This document shows, piece by piece, positions 23,741 through 32,429 of a DNA stretch of 64,000 bases. Position numbers and translations under genes: made by a program. Each line of letters begins with the position of its first letter. The stretch's first letter is position 1. Source of the stretch: Caulobacter vibrioides OR37 (GTDB lineage: Bacteria > Pseudomonadota > Alphaproteobacteria > Caulobacterales > Caulobacteraceae); assembly GCF_000372645.1 (NCBI RefSeq), contig NZ_APMP01000018.1, positions 1 through 64,000 on the forward strand. Reading direction: 5' to 3'. The notes under the pieces were generated by a model. It was not told where the DNA came from, did no database searches, and worked only from the letters and a program-made list of their open reading frames with translations.

Positions 23741-24595
23741 TCATTTCCCGTCCCCCCCATGCCCCGCCGTCGCCGCGGCGTTTCCCTGCAGCTTCAGCGC
23801 CGCGGCGGTCAGCAGCACGGTCAGCACGATCAGCACCGTCGAGGCCGCGTTGACCTCCGGCGTCACCGAGAAGCGGACCATCGAATAGACCTTCACCGGG
23901 AAGGTCACGGTGTCGGGCCCGGCGGTGAAGAAGGTGATCACGAAGTCGTCGAGGCTCAGCGTGAAGGCCAGCAGGGCCCCCGCCACCAGCGACGGCGCCA
24001 TATGCGGCAGGATCACGTCGCGGATCGTGCGGAACTCGCCGGCCCCCAGGTCGCGGGCGGCCTCCTCCATCTCGCGGTTAAAGCTGGCCATGCGAGCCCG
24101 CACGACGACCGCCACGAACGGGAACGAGAACGACACGTGGGCGATGATGATCGCCCCCAGGTCCAGCGGCCACGGCAGACCCTGCGGCCAGGGCATGACC
24201 CGAGCGAAGAACACCAGCATGGCCACGCCCATGCAGATCTCGGGCACGACGATCGGCAGGGCCATGGCGCCGTCCAGCGCCGTCTTGCCGACGAAGCGGA
24301 ACCGCCACAGCGCCAGCGCCGCCATCGCGCCCAGCGCCAGGCTGATCACCGTCGAAACCGCCGCGATGGTCAGGCTATTGGCGAAGGCTTCCAGCAGGGC
24401 CGAGTCATGGAACAGCTTGTCGTAATATTTGAGCGTGAAGCCCTTCCAGACGATGTTGCGCCGGCTGTCGTTGAAGCTGAACGCCATCAGGGCGATCAGC
24501 GGCGCGTAGAGGAAGACGAACACCGCCGCCAGCCAGGCCCGCATCGGCCATCGGCGCAGGTATTCCAGAGGACCGGGGGGCGATTTCTTGGCCAT
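23741..24595 (-). CDS. potI: Polyamine ABC transporter permease (PotI type)
   Basis: A 284-residue permease with six hydrophobic segments. It starts MAKKSPPGPLEYL, and FVFLYAPLIALMAFSFNDS is TM1 with the family periplasmic entry. The EAA motif for ATPase contact is EEAARDLGAGEFRTIRDVILP (about residues 180-200). FSLSFDDF-like SLDDFVITFFTAGPDTVTFP is a PotI/PotC hallmark. Longer frames starting at 24664 read through a family A repeat and are rejected. It is second permease of the Pot operon. Confidence 0.92.
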   Translation of the reverse strand: MAKKSPPGPLEYLRRWPMRAWLAAVFVFLYAPLIALMAFSFNDSRRNIVWKGFTLKYYDKLFHDSALLEAFANSLTIAAVSTVISLALGAMAALALWRFRFVGKTALDGAMALPIVVPEICMGVAMLVFFARVMPWPQGLPWPLDLGAIIIAHVSFSFPFVAVVVRARMASFNREMEEAARDLGAGEFRTIRDVILPHMAPSLVAGALLAFTLSLDDFVITFFTAGPDTVTFPVKVYSMVRFSVTPEVNAASTVLIVLTVLLTAAALKLQGNAAATAGHGGDGK

Positions 24596-24599
24596 CAGA

Positions 24600-24730
24600 G
24601 CGCCCCCTCCGGCTCGCCGCTTCGCGTCGATCCACCTCCCCCGTTGCACGGGGGAGGATGACATCCCTCCTCACCCGCGACGCGGGGGAGGTGGCGCGCC
24701 GCGGATACGCGGCGTGACGGAGGGGGCGCT
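24600..24730. repeat. Family A paired palindromic repeat
   Basis: Outer arms GCGCCCCCTCCGGCTCGCCG and GGCGTGACGGAGGGGGCGCT with two inner CCTCCCCCG/GGGGGAGG hairpins. It lies between the two permease genes and starts 4 bp before the PotI start codon. Confidence 0.88.
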
Positions 24731-24749
24731 ATGGCTCGGATCAGGGCGC

Positions 24750-25658
24750 TCATGCCCTGCCCTCCGGCGTCCGCTTCGCCAGCAGGCCCTGCACGGCGAT
24801 GGCGATGAAGGTCAGGTACATCAGCACGAACGACATGGCCGCGCCGAACGGCCAGTCGTTGGCGCGCTTGAACTGGCGCTCGATGACGTTGGCGATCATC
24901 TGGCTGTCGGGACCGCCGAGCAGGTCGGGGGTCAGATAGGCCCCCAGCGCCGGGATGAAGGTGATCAGCACGCCCGAGGCGATGCCCGGCAGGGCCAGCG
25001 GGACGACCACCTTGAACAGCGTCCGCAGGTGCCCGGCGCCAAGATCCAGGCTGGCTTCCAGCAGCGACTTGTCGAGGCGATCGAGGGCCGAATAGAGCGG
25101 CAGCACCATGAACGGCAGGTGGACATAGACCAGCCCCAGCACGACCGCGAAATTGTTATGCAGCAGCTCCAGCGGCTGGAACGGCTCGAACGGCTTCAGC
25201 CCCGCCAGCGCCGCCAGGGTCCCGCCGCCCTTCCACAGCCATTCCAGGCTCATATTGACGTAGCCCTCGGTGCGCAGCACCGCGATCAGGGCGTAGGTGC
25301 GGATCAAGAGGTTGGTCCAGAACGGCAGCATGACCAGCAGCAGCAGCCAGGTCTTGGCCTTGTCGGACGCGAAGGTGATGGCCAGGGCTACCGGGAAGCC
25401 CAGCACCAGGCACAGCACCGTCGTCAGCCCCGCCACCCAGGCCGACTTCAGGAAGATCATCAGGTACAGCGGCTCGATCGCCCGGGCGTAGTTCTGGAAC
25501 GTGCCGGTGATGGCGATCTGGGTCAGGCCGGCGTTGTGACCGAAGCTATAGGCCCAGACGATCGCCATGGGCGCGACGAAGAACACCACCAGCCAAGCCA
25601 GCGGCGGTCCCAGCGCGGCCGCGAACACGGCCTTGGCCTGTTTCCAGGATTGTTCCAT
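24750..25658 (-). CDS. potH: Polyamine ABC transporter permease (PotH type)
   Basis: A 302-residue permease with six hydrophobic segments. It begins MEQSWKQAKAVF, with GPPLAWLVVFFVAPMAIVWAYSF as TM1. LPFWTNLLIRTYAL is the conserved PotH/PotB loop, and the EAA loop is LLEASLDLGAGHLRTLFKVVVPLALPGI. The LGAYLTPDLLGGPDSQMIANVI region is diagnostic for PotB/PotH. Together with PotI it forms the membrane channel. The preceding family B repeat ends about 12 bp before the ATG and contributes a purine-rich tract. Confidence 0.92.
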   Translation of the reverse strand: MEQSWKQAKAVFAAALGPPLAWLVVFFVAPMAIVWAYSFGHNAGLTQIAITGTFQNYARAIEPLYLMIFLKSAWVAGLTTVLCLVLGFPVALAITFASDKAKTWLLLLVMLPFWTNLLIRTYALIAVLRTEGYVNMSLEWLWKGGGTLAALAGLKPFEPFQPLELLHNNFAVVLGLVYVHLPFMVLPLYSALDRLDKSLLEASLDLGAGHLRTLFKVVVPLALPGIASGVLITFIPALGAYLTPDLLGGPDSQMIANVIERQFKRANDWPFGAAMSFVLMYLTFIAIAVQGLLAKRTPEGRA

Positions 25659-25670
25659 CGTCAGCGTCTC

Positions 25671-25798
25671 TCCCTTCCCCCTTGATGGGGGAAGGGCGGG
25701 GTTGGGGGTGAAAGCGGTTCAGAACTTGGCGAGGCCGGGGTGACGTCCGCTGCCGGAGTCACCCCCATCCCTGCCCTTCCCCCATCAAGGGGGAAGGG
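25671..25798. repeat. Family B paired palindromic repeat
   Basis: The left arm is TCCCTTCCCC, CTTGAT, GGGGGAAGG, then GGGGTTGGGGGTG. The right arm is CACCCCCATCCCTGCCC, then TTCCCCCATCAAGGGGGAAGGG. It fills the gap between the PotH gene and the substrate-binding protein gene. Confidence 0.88.
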
Positions 25799-25801
25799 TT
25801 C

Positions 25802-26896
25802 TCAGGCCGCCCGCACCCGGGTGATCACCTCCTCGTAGAGGCTGGCTTTTTCCGCGCCCTCGAAGGCGCCGTATTCGCACTTGGCCATCACCTCGGGGGG
25901 CGGGAAGATCACCGGATTCTTCTTGTAGCTGTCGGGCATCAGCGCCTTGGCCGCCGCGTTCGGCGTCGGATAGAGGATCTTCTTGGTGATCGCCGCGCCG
26001 GCCTGGGCGTCCAGCAGATAGTTGATGAAGGCGTGGGCGTTGTTGGGACGCGGCGCGCCTTTCGGGATGCACAGGCTGTCGGAGTTGATCAGGCTGCCTT
26101 CCTTGGGCACCACGAAGTCGAGATCGGGGTCTTCCCGCATCACCTGGGCGATGTCGCCATTGTACTCCAGCACCAGGTCGACATCGCCGGCCAGCAGCAT
26201 GTCCTGGCCGTTGTCGTCGTGGAACGCCTTCACGAACGGCTTCTGCTTGATCAGCATCTTCTCGATCTGGGGGATCATGTCGGCGGGGATATTGTTCAGC
26301 GAGTGTCCCAGATACTTGGCCGACAGCCGCACCAGGTCGGCGCTTTCGGACAGCAGGGCGATGCGACCCTTGTACTTGTCGCTGTCGAACAGCCACTTCC
26401 AGCTGTCGGGCACGCCCTGGACCTTGCTCTTGCGATAGCCGATGCCCAGCAGCAGCCAGGTGTAGGGCATCGAGAACTTGCGGCCCGGATCGTAGTCGGG
26501 ATTGAGGAACGTCGGGTCGATGTTCTTGATGTTCGGGATCTTGGCGTGATCCAGCGGCGTCAGCATGTCGGCCTGGGTCATCCGCGTGACGAACTCGTTG
26601 GACGGCACGATGACGTCAAAGCCGGGATTGCCCGCCTTCAGCTTGGCGAACAGTTCGTCGTTGGTCGCGAACAGGCTCATGTTCACGTCGACGCCCGTGG
26701 CCTTCTTGAAGTCGGCCAGGGTGGTCTCGCCGATATAGGTGTCCCAGTTGTAGAAGTTGAGCTTGGGCTCCTCGCCGCCGGCGCCGGCGGCCTTGGGCTT
26801 CTCACCGCAGGCGGTGAAGGTCATGCCGATGGCGGCCGCGCCGGTCGCGGCCAGAAGCGAGCGGCGGTTCAGGCCCCTCCCCGTGATAGTGCTCAT
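25802..26896 (-). CDS. potF: Spermidine/putrescine-binding protein (PotD/PotF), Tat lipoprotein-like
   Basis: A 364-residue periplasmic binding protein. The leader has a twin-arginine motif (NRRSLL, R11-R12) and a possible lipobox Cys at 30 (FTAC), suggesting a Tat-exported lipoprotein. The mature part has the PotD/PotF fold: LNFYNWDTYIGETTLADFKKATG, FDVIVPSNEFVTRM, MPYTWLLLGIGYR and LEYNGDIAQVM, where the acidic and Trp residues bind the diamine. It is first in the Pot transporter set and feeds PotH-PotI-PotA. Whether spermidine or putrescine is preferred cannot be read from sequence alone. Confidence 0.9.
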   Translation of the reverse strand: MSTITGRGLNRRSLLAATGAAAIGMTFTACGEKPKAAGAGGEEPKLNFYNWDTYIGETTLADFKKATGVDVNMSLFATNDELFAKLKAGNPGFDVIVPSNEFVTRMTQADMLTPLDHAKIPNIKNIDPTFLNPDYDPGRKFSMPYTWLLLGIGYRKSKVQGVPDSWKWLFDSDKYKGRIALLSESADLVRLSAKYLGHSLNNIPADMIPQIEKMLIKQKPFVKAFHDDNGQDMLLAGDVDLVLEYNGDIAQVMREDPDLDFVVPKEGSLINSDSLCIPKGAPRPNNAHAFINYLLDAQAGAAITKKILYPTPNAAAKALMPDSYKKNPVIFPPPEVMAKCEYGAFEGAEKASLYEEVITRVRAA

Positions 26897-27005
26897 GGTC
26901 CCCTATCTCCCTCTAGGTTGTCCGATCACGGACATGACGTTCGCGGCACTCACTCGCTCCTTCCCCTTGGACGGGGAAAGGAGCCCCCTCACTCACCACG
27001 CAACT

Positions 27006-28385
27006 TCACGCGTTGCGGAGATACCAATCGAAATCGAGCTCGGTGACGACCTCGAAGAAGCGCGCCTGTTCCGTGCGCTTGACCGACACGAACATGTCCA
27101 CGAAACGCTCGCCCAGATAGTCGCGCAGGACCTCCGAGGTCGCGAACAGGTCCACGGCGGCGAACCAGTTGTTGGGCAGGCGGATGTTCTCCTTGGCGGC
27201 GGCCGCGTAGCCGTCGCCGACCACCGCCGGCCCCGGATCGAGCTTGTTCTTGATACCGTGGTGAGCGCTGGCCAGCAGCACGGCCAGCACCAGATACGGA
27301 TTGGCGTCCGCGCCCGCCACGCGATGCTCGACATGGCGGGTATGCGGCGGACCGGCCGGCACGCGCAGGCTGACGGTGCGGTTGTTCACGCCCCAGGTCG
27401 GCGCCACCGGCGCGTAGCTGTTGGCCTTGAAGCGGCGATAGCTATTGGCGTTGGGCGCCAGGATCGCCATGCCCTCGCCCAGCAGGGCCTTCATGCCGGC
27501 GATGGCGTGCTTGAGCAGCGCCGAGCCCTCGACGTCCTCCGCCGCGCACAGGTTATTGCCGCTGGCGTCGTTGATGCTGAGATGGACGTGGAAGCCGTTG
27601 CCGGCCCGGTCGCTCCAGGGCTTGGCCATGAAGGTCGCCTCGCAGCCATGGCGCAAAGCCACGCCCTTGGCGGCGCGCTTGTAGAGCACCGCGTCGTCGG
27701 CCGCGCGCAGGGCGTCGGCCTTGTGCTTGAGGGTCAGCTCGACCTGGCCCGGCGCGAACTCCGAGATCGCGCCCTCCAGCGGCACGCCGATCGCGTCGGC
27801 GACGTCCCACAGCTCGCGTAGGAACGGGGCGTGGGCCTCCAGCTCCGGCAGGCCGTAGACCTGGATGCCGGTCGGGACCTGACCGGTCAGGGCCGACTTG
27901 GCGGGCAGGAGTTCGCCGCGCGGCCCGCGTTCCAGGTCGACGAGGTAGTATTCCAGCTCGCAAGCGGCGACGGGGGTCAGGCCATCGGCGGCGTAGCGGT
28001 CCAGCACCCGTCGCAGCACGTGGCGCGGATCGAGGTCGTTCGGCGTCCCGTCCAGCTCGTACATCGACAGCATGACCTGGGCGACGTCGGGTCCCAGCCA
28101 CGGCGCCAGGGTCAGGGTTCCCGGGACGGGCCGCGCGCGGCGGTCGGCGTCGCCATCCTCCCAGACCAGGCCCGTGTCCTCGCAGTCGGCCCCCGTGGTG
28201 TCGACCACCAGCACCGAGCCCGGCAGGAAGCGGCCGTATTCGTAGATCGCCTCCAGCTCATGCACCCGCAGCCGCTTGCCGCGCGGCACGCCGGTCATGC
28301 TGGTGAAGAACACCTCGACGAACCGCACCTGAGGGTTCGCGGCCAGGAAGTCGCGGCATTCCTGGATGTCGGCGACCATCACCAT
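27006..28385 (-). CDS. Second glutamine synthetase-family gamma-glutamylpolyamine synthetase
   Basis: A 459-residue GS-family enzyme, clearly diverged from the one at 18809. The N-terminal part contains FFTSMTGVPRGKRLRVHELEAIYEYGRF. The catalytic barrel shows CELEYYLVD, GQVELTLKHKADALRAADDAVLYKRAAK, TFMAKPWSDRAGNGFHVHLS, ILAPNANSYRRF, NRTVSLRVPAGPPHTRHVEHRVAGADANPYL. It lies directly upstream of the Pot binding protein. Two paralogs may glutamylate different amines (putrescine, spermidine or ethanolamine-like substrates). ATG 28379 is an alternative start. Confidence 0.87.
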   Translation of the reverse strand: MVMVADIQECRDFLAANPQVRFVEVFFTSMTGVPRGKRLRVHELEAIYEYGRFLPGSVLVVDTTGADCEDTGLVWEDGDADRRARPVPGTLTLAPWLGPDVAQVMLSMYELDGTPNDLDPRHVLRRVLDRYAADGLTPVAACELEYYLVDLERGPRGELLPAKSALTGQVPTGIQVYGLPELEAHAPFLRELWDVADAIGVPLEGAISEFAPGQVELTLKHKADALRAADDAVLYKRAAKGVALRHGCEATFMAKPWSDRAGNGFHVHLSINDASGNNLCAAEDVEGSALLKHAIAGMKALLGEGMAILAPNANSYRRFKANSYAPVAPTWGVNNRTVSLRVPAGPPHTRHVEHRVAGADANPYLVLAVLLASAHHGIKNKLDPGPAVVGDGYAAAAKENIRLPNNWFAAVDLFATSEVLRDYLGERFVDMFVSVKRTEQARFFEVVTELDFDWYLRNA

Positions 28386-28386
28386 G

Positions 28387-28553
28387 ACCCCTCTCCCGTG
28401 GGGAGAGGGCGGGACCCGCGTCCGTAGGACGTGGGGGGGTGAGGGGGTAAAGCCTTTCCGGAAAAGTCAGGGCGAGAAGCCGGTCGAGGGTGAAATCCCT
28501 CACCCTCCCAAGGCTGCGCCTTGGGGCCCGCCCTCTCCCGCCGGGAGAGGGTT
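28387..28553. repeat. Family D paired palindromic repeat
   Basis: The left arm is CCTCTCCCGTGGGGAGAGG, then GGACCCGCGTCCGTAGGACG and GGGGGGTGAGGG. The right arm is CCCTCACCCTCCC, a CAAGGCTGCGCCTTGG hairpin, then CCCTCTCCCGCCGGGAGAGG. It occupies the gap between the second synthetase and the next aminotransferase gene; one copy in the window. Confidence 0.75.
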
Positions 28554-28572
28554 TCCGTTAGCGTCCCGCTCA

Positions 28573-29931
28573 TCAATTTATCTCCCCCATCGCCGCCGCG
28601 AACCCGTCCACGGCCGCGACCAGCCGGTCGATCGCCGCGTCGTCGGTGACGGGCGAGACCAGCATCATGTTGTGGAAGGGCGCGATCAGCACCCCTCGGT
28701 TGATCAGCCACAGATGCAGCGCTTCCACCGCCTGATGGTCCAGCGCTTTTCGCATTTGGGCGGCGTTCCTCGGCGGCGGATCGGCGAACACCAGCTCGAC
28801 CCGCGCGCCGACATGGACGACCGACCAGAGCGGCTTGCGCGCCGCGATCACGCCCCTCAGCCCCGCCACCAGCCGCTCGGCGCCGGCCAGCATCCGCGCG
28901 TAGGCGGCGTCGGTCATCACCTCGCTCAGCATCGCGCGCATGGCGGCCATGGCCAGCGCATTGCCCGACAGCGTCGTGCCGATGCCGGACTGTCCCGGCC
29001 CAATCCTGGCCCGCGCGTCGTCCATCCGCGCCGAGAGCGCGGCGGTGACGCCCCACACCGCCGCCGGCACGCCGCCGGCGATGGCCTTGCCCAGGACGAA
29101 GACGTCCGGCTCCAGGCCGTGGGCGCGCGTATAGCCGCCGGGGCCGGTCGAGATGGTGTGGGTCTCGTCGATGATCAGCAGGGTTCCGGCGTCGCGGGTC
29201 AGGCGGCGCAGGGCCTCGTGGAAGCCGGACTCGGGCAGGATCATGCCGCAGTTGGTCATCACCGGCTCGGCCAGGACGGCGGCGACATCGCCGGGCGCCA
29301 GGGCCGCTTCCAGCGCGGCGATATCGTTGAACGGAACGACGCGGGTGGTCGCCGTCAGGTCGTGGACCTGGCCCAGCAGGCCCGGCTTCATCGCGGGTCC
29401 GCCAGCCTTCAGCACCACGAAGGCGTCGTCGACCATGCCGTGATAGCAGCCGTCGAAGACCAGGATAACCGGCCGGCCGGTGACCGCCCGCGCCCAGCGG
29501 ATCGCCGCGCGGTTGGCGTCGCTGGCCGTGGTCGCCGCCTGCCACAGCGGCAGGCCGAACCGCTCGGCCAGGAGCTTGCCGACGATGGCGGCGGACGGCG
29601 TCGGCAGCATGAAGCCCGCGCCGCGCTTGATCTGGTCGGCGACGGCCGCCGCCACCGAGGCGTCGCCATGGCCGAACATCGACGGCGTGTCGCCCAGGCA
29701 GAAGTCGTCATAGAGCTTGCCGTCGACATCGGTGATCTGCGCCCCGACGCCCTGGGCGGCGAAGATCGGCGACGGACTGGCCCAATCGTTCATCCAGTGC
29801 ATCGGCGCCCCGCCGCGCCAGTGCGCGGCGGCCGCCTTGGCCATGGCGACCGAGCGGGGGTGTTCGGCCAGGAAGCGGGCGCGTTCCTGGGTCAGCAGAT
29901 CGGAGAGGGAGCGGGTGAGGTCAGCGATCAT
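28573..29931 (-). CDS. Class III aminotransferase, glutamate-1-semialdehyde aminotransferase-like
   Basis: A 452-residue PLP enzyme beginning MIADLTRSLSDLL. Typical features are LYDDFCLGDTPSMFGHGD, FDGCYHGMVDD, AEPVMTNCGMILP, LLIIDETHTISTGPGG, and the Schiff-base lysine in VLGKAIAGGVPAAVWG. It resembles GSAM-like transaminases rather than HemL itself. In the polyamine locus it could transaminate a gamma-glutamyl or amino-aldehyde intermediate or GABA; this is inference. ATG 29931 is preferred to 29949 because the longer reading adds only glycine-rich linker. It is preceded by a family E repeat. Confidence 0.82.
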   Translation of the reverse strand: MIADLTRSLSDLLTQERARFLAEHPRSVAMAKAAAAHWRGGAPMHWMNDWASPSPIFAAQGVGAQITDVDGKLYDDFCLGDTPSMFGHGDASVAAAVADQIKRGAGFMLPTPSAAIVGKLLAERFGLPLWQAATTASDANRAAIRWARAVTGRPVILVFDGCYHGMVDDAFVVLKAGGPAMKPGLLGQVHDLTATTRVVPFNDIAALEAALAPGDVAAVLAEPVMTNCGMILPESGFHEALRRLTRDAGTLLIIDETHTISTGPGGYTRAHGLEPDVFVLGKAIAGGVPAAVWGVTAALSARMDDARARIGPGQSGIGTTLSGNALAMAAMRAMLSEVMTDAAYARMLAGAERLVAGLRGVIAARKPLWSVVHVGARVELVFADPPPRNAAQMRKALDHQAVEALHLWLINRGVLIAPFHNMMLVSPVTDDAAIDRLVAAVDGFAAAMGEIN

Positions 29932-29954
29932 TCCACCGCCCCTCCCCATTCAAC

Positions 29955-30085
29955 CGTCATTCCCGCCCTTGTGGCGGGAAACCCTGGTTCAGCCCGCACT
30001 TGCGACGCCCGCGGACCGCCTGCGGTCCGCCCCTCCCGCCCTTGCGGCGGAGGGAGGGGTTCCCGCCACAAGGGCGGGAATGACG
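29955..30085. repeat. Family E paired palindromic repeat
   Basis: Outer arms CGTCATTCCCGCCCTTGTGG and CCACAAGGGCGGGAATGACG are exact reverse complements. Inner sequence has GCGGACCGCCTGCGGTCCGC and CCTCCCGCCCTTGCGGCGGAGGG hairpins. One copy in the window, between the aldehyde dehydrogenase and aminotransferase genes. Confidence 0.85.
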
Positions 30086-30112
30086 GAGCATTTTGAGGGT
30101 TAGGAAGGCGCG

Positions 30113-31558
30113 TCATCCCACCCCGCCAAAGCACAGGTACTTGGTCTCCAGATACTCCTCGAGCCCCTCCGAAGACCCCTCGCGGCCCAGGCCCGACTCC
30201 TTGACCCCGCCGAACGGCGCGACCTCGGTGGAGATCAGGCCTTCGTTGATCCCGACCATGCCGGCCTCGATCGCCTCGGCCACGCGCCAGCAGCGGCCGA
30301 CGTCGCGGCTGTAGAAGTAGGCGGCCAGGCCAAAGGGCGTGGCGTTGGCCAGCTCGACGGCTTCGGCTTCCGTCTCGAACTTCACGATCGGGGCGACCGG
30401 GCCGAAGATCTCCTCGTTGAACAGGCGCATGGCCGGTGTCGCGCCCGTCAGGACCGTGGGCTGATAGAACAGGCCGCCCAGGGCGTGGCGGTCCCCGCCC
30501 ACCACCGCCTTGGCCCCGCCGGCCACCGCCTCGCGCACCAGGGCCTCGACCTTCTGAATGGCCTTGTCGTTGATCAGCGGCCCGATCACCACGCCGTCTT
30601 CCGTCCCCGGCCCGACCTTCATCGCCGCGACCTTTTCAGAGAGGCGCGCGACGAAGGCGTCGTGGATGCCCGACTGCACGATCAGCCGATTGGCGCAGAC
30701 GCAGGTCTGGCCGGTATTGCGGTACTTGCTGGCGATCGCGCCGTCGACGGCGGCTTCAAGGTCGGCGTCGTCGAAGACGATGAAGGGCGCGTTGCCGCCC
30801 AGCTCCAGGCTGAGCTTCTTCATCGTGCCGGCGCACTGCTCGTACAGCACCTTGCCGATCGGGGTGGAGCCGGTGAACGACAGCTTCCGCACCCGGCCGT
30901 CCTCGCACAACGTCTTGCCGACAGCGCTGGAGTTGGTGGTCGTCACCACGTTCAGCACCCCGGCCGGCACGCCCGCCTCGACCGCCAGGCGCGCGATGGC
31001 GAGCGCGCACAGCGGCGTCTCGGCGGCCGGCTTGACCACCACGGTGCAGCCCGAGGCCAGGGCCGGCCCGACCTTGCGGGTGATCATGGCGATCGGGAAA
31101 TTCCACGGCGCGATGGCGGCGCAAACGCCCACCGGCTGCTTGATCGAGGCCAGGCGCTTGCCCGGCATCGGGGTCGGGATCGTGTGGCCGTAGGCGCGCT
31201 TAGCCTCGTCGGCGAACCAGTCGATGAACGCCGCGCCATAGGCGACCTCGCCCTTGGCCTCGGCCAACGGCTTGCCCTGTTCGGCGGTCATCAGGCGGGC
31301 CAGGTCGTCGGCGTGGGCGAGCATCAGGTCGCTCCACCGGCGCAGGATCGCCCCGCGCGCCTTGGCCGTCTGGCCGGCCCAGGCGGAGAAGGCGCGATGC
31401 GCGGCCGCGATCGCCGTCCGCGTCTCGTCGGGACCAAGATCGGCGACCTTGGCGATCACGGCGCCGGTCGCCGGATCCAGCACCTCGAACGCGCGGTCGC
31501 CCGCGATCCACTGGCCGTCGATGAAGGCTTGGGTTTCAATGAGTTTGAGAGGGGTCAT
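30113..31558 (-). CDS. NAD(P)-dependent aldehyde dehydrogenase (succinate-semialdehyde / glutamyl-aminobutyraldehyde type)
   Basis: A 481-residue ALDH. Signature elements are the PWNFPIAMITRKVGPALASGC cofactor region, the general base Glu in LSLELGGNAPFIVFDDADL, the catalytic Cys in NTGQTCVCANR, and the C-terminal NEEIFGPVAPIVKF and FGGVKESGLGREGSSEGLEEYLETKYLC motifs typical of GabD. It is the first gene of the long minus-strand polyamine set and would oxidise the aldehyde made by transamination or PuuB, or succinate semialdehyde at the end of the path. ATG 31558 is taken (a GTG lies one codon upstream). A 16-bp palindrome lies about 140 bp upstream. Confidence 0.9.
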   Translation of the reverse strand: MTPLKLIETQAFIDGQWIAGDRAFEVLDPATGAVIAKVADLGPDETRTAIAAAHRAFSAWAGQTAKARGAILRRWSDLMLAHADDLARLMTAEQGKPLAEAKGEVAYGAAFIDWFADEAKRAYGHTIPTPMPGKRLASIKQPVGVCAAIAPWNFPIAMITRKVGPALASGCTVVVKPAAETPLCALAIARLAVEAGVPAGVLNVVTTTNSSAVGKTLCEDGRVRKLSFTGSTPIGKVLYEQCAGTMKKLSLELGGNAPFIVFDDADLEAAVDGAIASKYRNTGQTCVCANRLIVQSGIHDAFVARLSEKVAAMKVGPGTEDGVVIGPLINDKAIQKVEALVREAVAGGAKAVVGGDRHALGGLFYQPTVLTGATPAMRLFNEEIFGPVAPIVKFETEAEAVELANATPFGLAAYFYSRDVGRCWRVAEAIEAGMVGINEGLISTEVAPFGGVKESGLGREGSSEGLEEYLETKYLCFGGVG

Positions 31559-31696
31559 CACGGATTGCCTCGACGCGCCGACTTCGGCTCGGCGCCGTTA
31601 TGCAACGCGCGAACGGCGCGCGCGACGCCCGTCGGCGCGAAGCCTCCGGACGGCGCGGCGATGGCGGCGAGCATGGTCACGGGACAAGATCCTGAT

Positions 31697-31712
31697 AACT
31701 GTGATCACAGTT
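31697..31712. promoter_or_regulatory. 16-bp palindrome AACTGTGATCACAGTT, candidate GntR operator
   Basis: A perfect palindrome between the GntR gene stop and the aldehyde dehydrogenase start. It shares the core TGTGATCACA with the site at 32585. The flanks are AT-rich compared with their surroundings. GntR/FCD regulators often recognise such TGTnnnnACA symmetry. Confidence 0.7.
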
Positions 31713-31744
31713 TTCCGCCCTCGCGACCCTGTCAAGCCGGGGGT

Positions 31745-32419
31745 TCACGACACGCCCTCCACGGCGGCCCGCATCTTGTCCATGCCTTCGGAAAGATCAG
31801 CGGCGATGGCGCGGCGGGCGCCTTCGGCGTCCTTGGCCTTCAGCGCGGCGATGGCCTGGGCGTGGTGGTCGGCCGCCAGGTCGTTGGCCCCAACGCGGCC
31901 GAACACCACCCGCATGAACGGCCCGATCTGCAGCCAGAGCCCCCCGGCCATGGCCAGAAGCACCTCGGCCCCGGCCCGCTCGTAGAGCGTGAAGTGAAAG
32001 GCGTGATTGGCCGTCATGTAGCGGTCGACATCGCCCAGTCTAAGCGCCTCGTCGAGATCGGCGTCCACGGCCTGAAGCTGGCGGATCAGACCGACGTCGG
32101 CGCTCGCGGCGGCGCGCGCCGCCAGCTCCGGCTCGACCCACAGCCGGGCCAGGGCCAGCTGCTCCAGCCGGTCGGCGGTCAGGGACGGCACGGACAGGCG
32201 CTTGTTGGCCGGGTTGATCGCCAGCGCCCGCTCGGCGACCAGCCGGCGGACCGCGTCCCGCACCGGCATCGGCGAGACGCCCAGCTCGCCGGCCAGGCTC
32301 CGCAAGCTGACGCCCTTGCCCGGCGCGATGCGACCGGTGATCAGCGCCCGCCGGATCGCCGCGTAGACCTGGTCGTGCACGGCCTGGGAGTCGGCGAGGG
32401 GTCTGCGAACGGCGGCCAT
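31745..32419 (-). CDS. GntR/FCD-family transcriptional regulator
   Basis: A 224-residue regulator. The GntR winged helix occupies about residues 10-75 (VYAAIRRALITGRIAPGKGVSLRSLAGELGVSPMPVRDAVRRL). The FCD effector domain follows (LTADRLEQLALARLWVEPELA, and NHAFHFTLYERAG with its metal-binding His). The start MAAVRRP at 32419 is preferred; the frame extends to 32602 through a palindromic repeat and the operator region, which is unlikely to be coding. It lies between the polyamine operon and a divergent aminotransferase, each preceded by a similar palindrome. The effector is probably a polyamine or catabolic acid. Confidence 0.9.
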   Translation of the reverse strand: MAAVRRPLADSQAVHDQVYAAIRRALITGRIAPGKGVSLRSLAGELGVSPMPVRDAVRRLVAERALAINPANKRLSVPSLTADRLEQLALARLWVEPELAARAAASADVGLIRQLQAVDADLDEALRLGDVDRYMTANHAFHFTLYERAGAEVLLAMAGGLWLQIGPFMRVVFGRVGANDLAADHHAQAIAALKAKDAEGARRAIAADLSEGMDKMRAAVEGVS

Positions 32420-32429
32420 CTCCCTCTCC

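Noticed and set aside
24595..24664. N-terminal extension of PotI
   Set aside because: The added residues are translated from a family A repeat and do not belong to the permease family.
26897..27005. Operator or terminator between PotF and the second synthetase
   Set aside because: Only weak symmetry (TCCGATCACGGA) is visible and no T-tract; not enough to call.
29931..29949. Longer N-terminus for the GSAM-like aminotransferase
   Set aside because: The extension MGRGGG is repeat-flank sequence and not conserved; ATG 29931 is more plausible.
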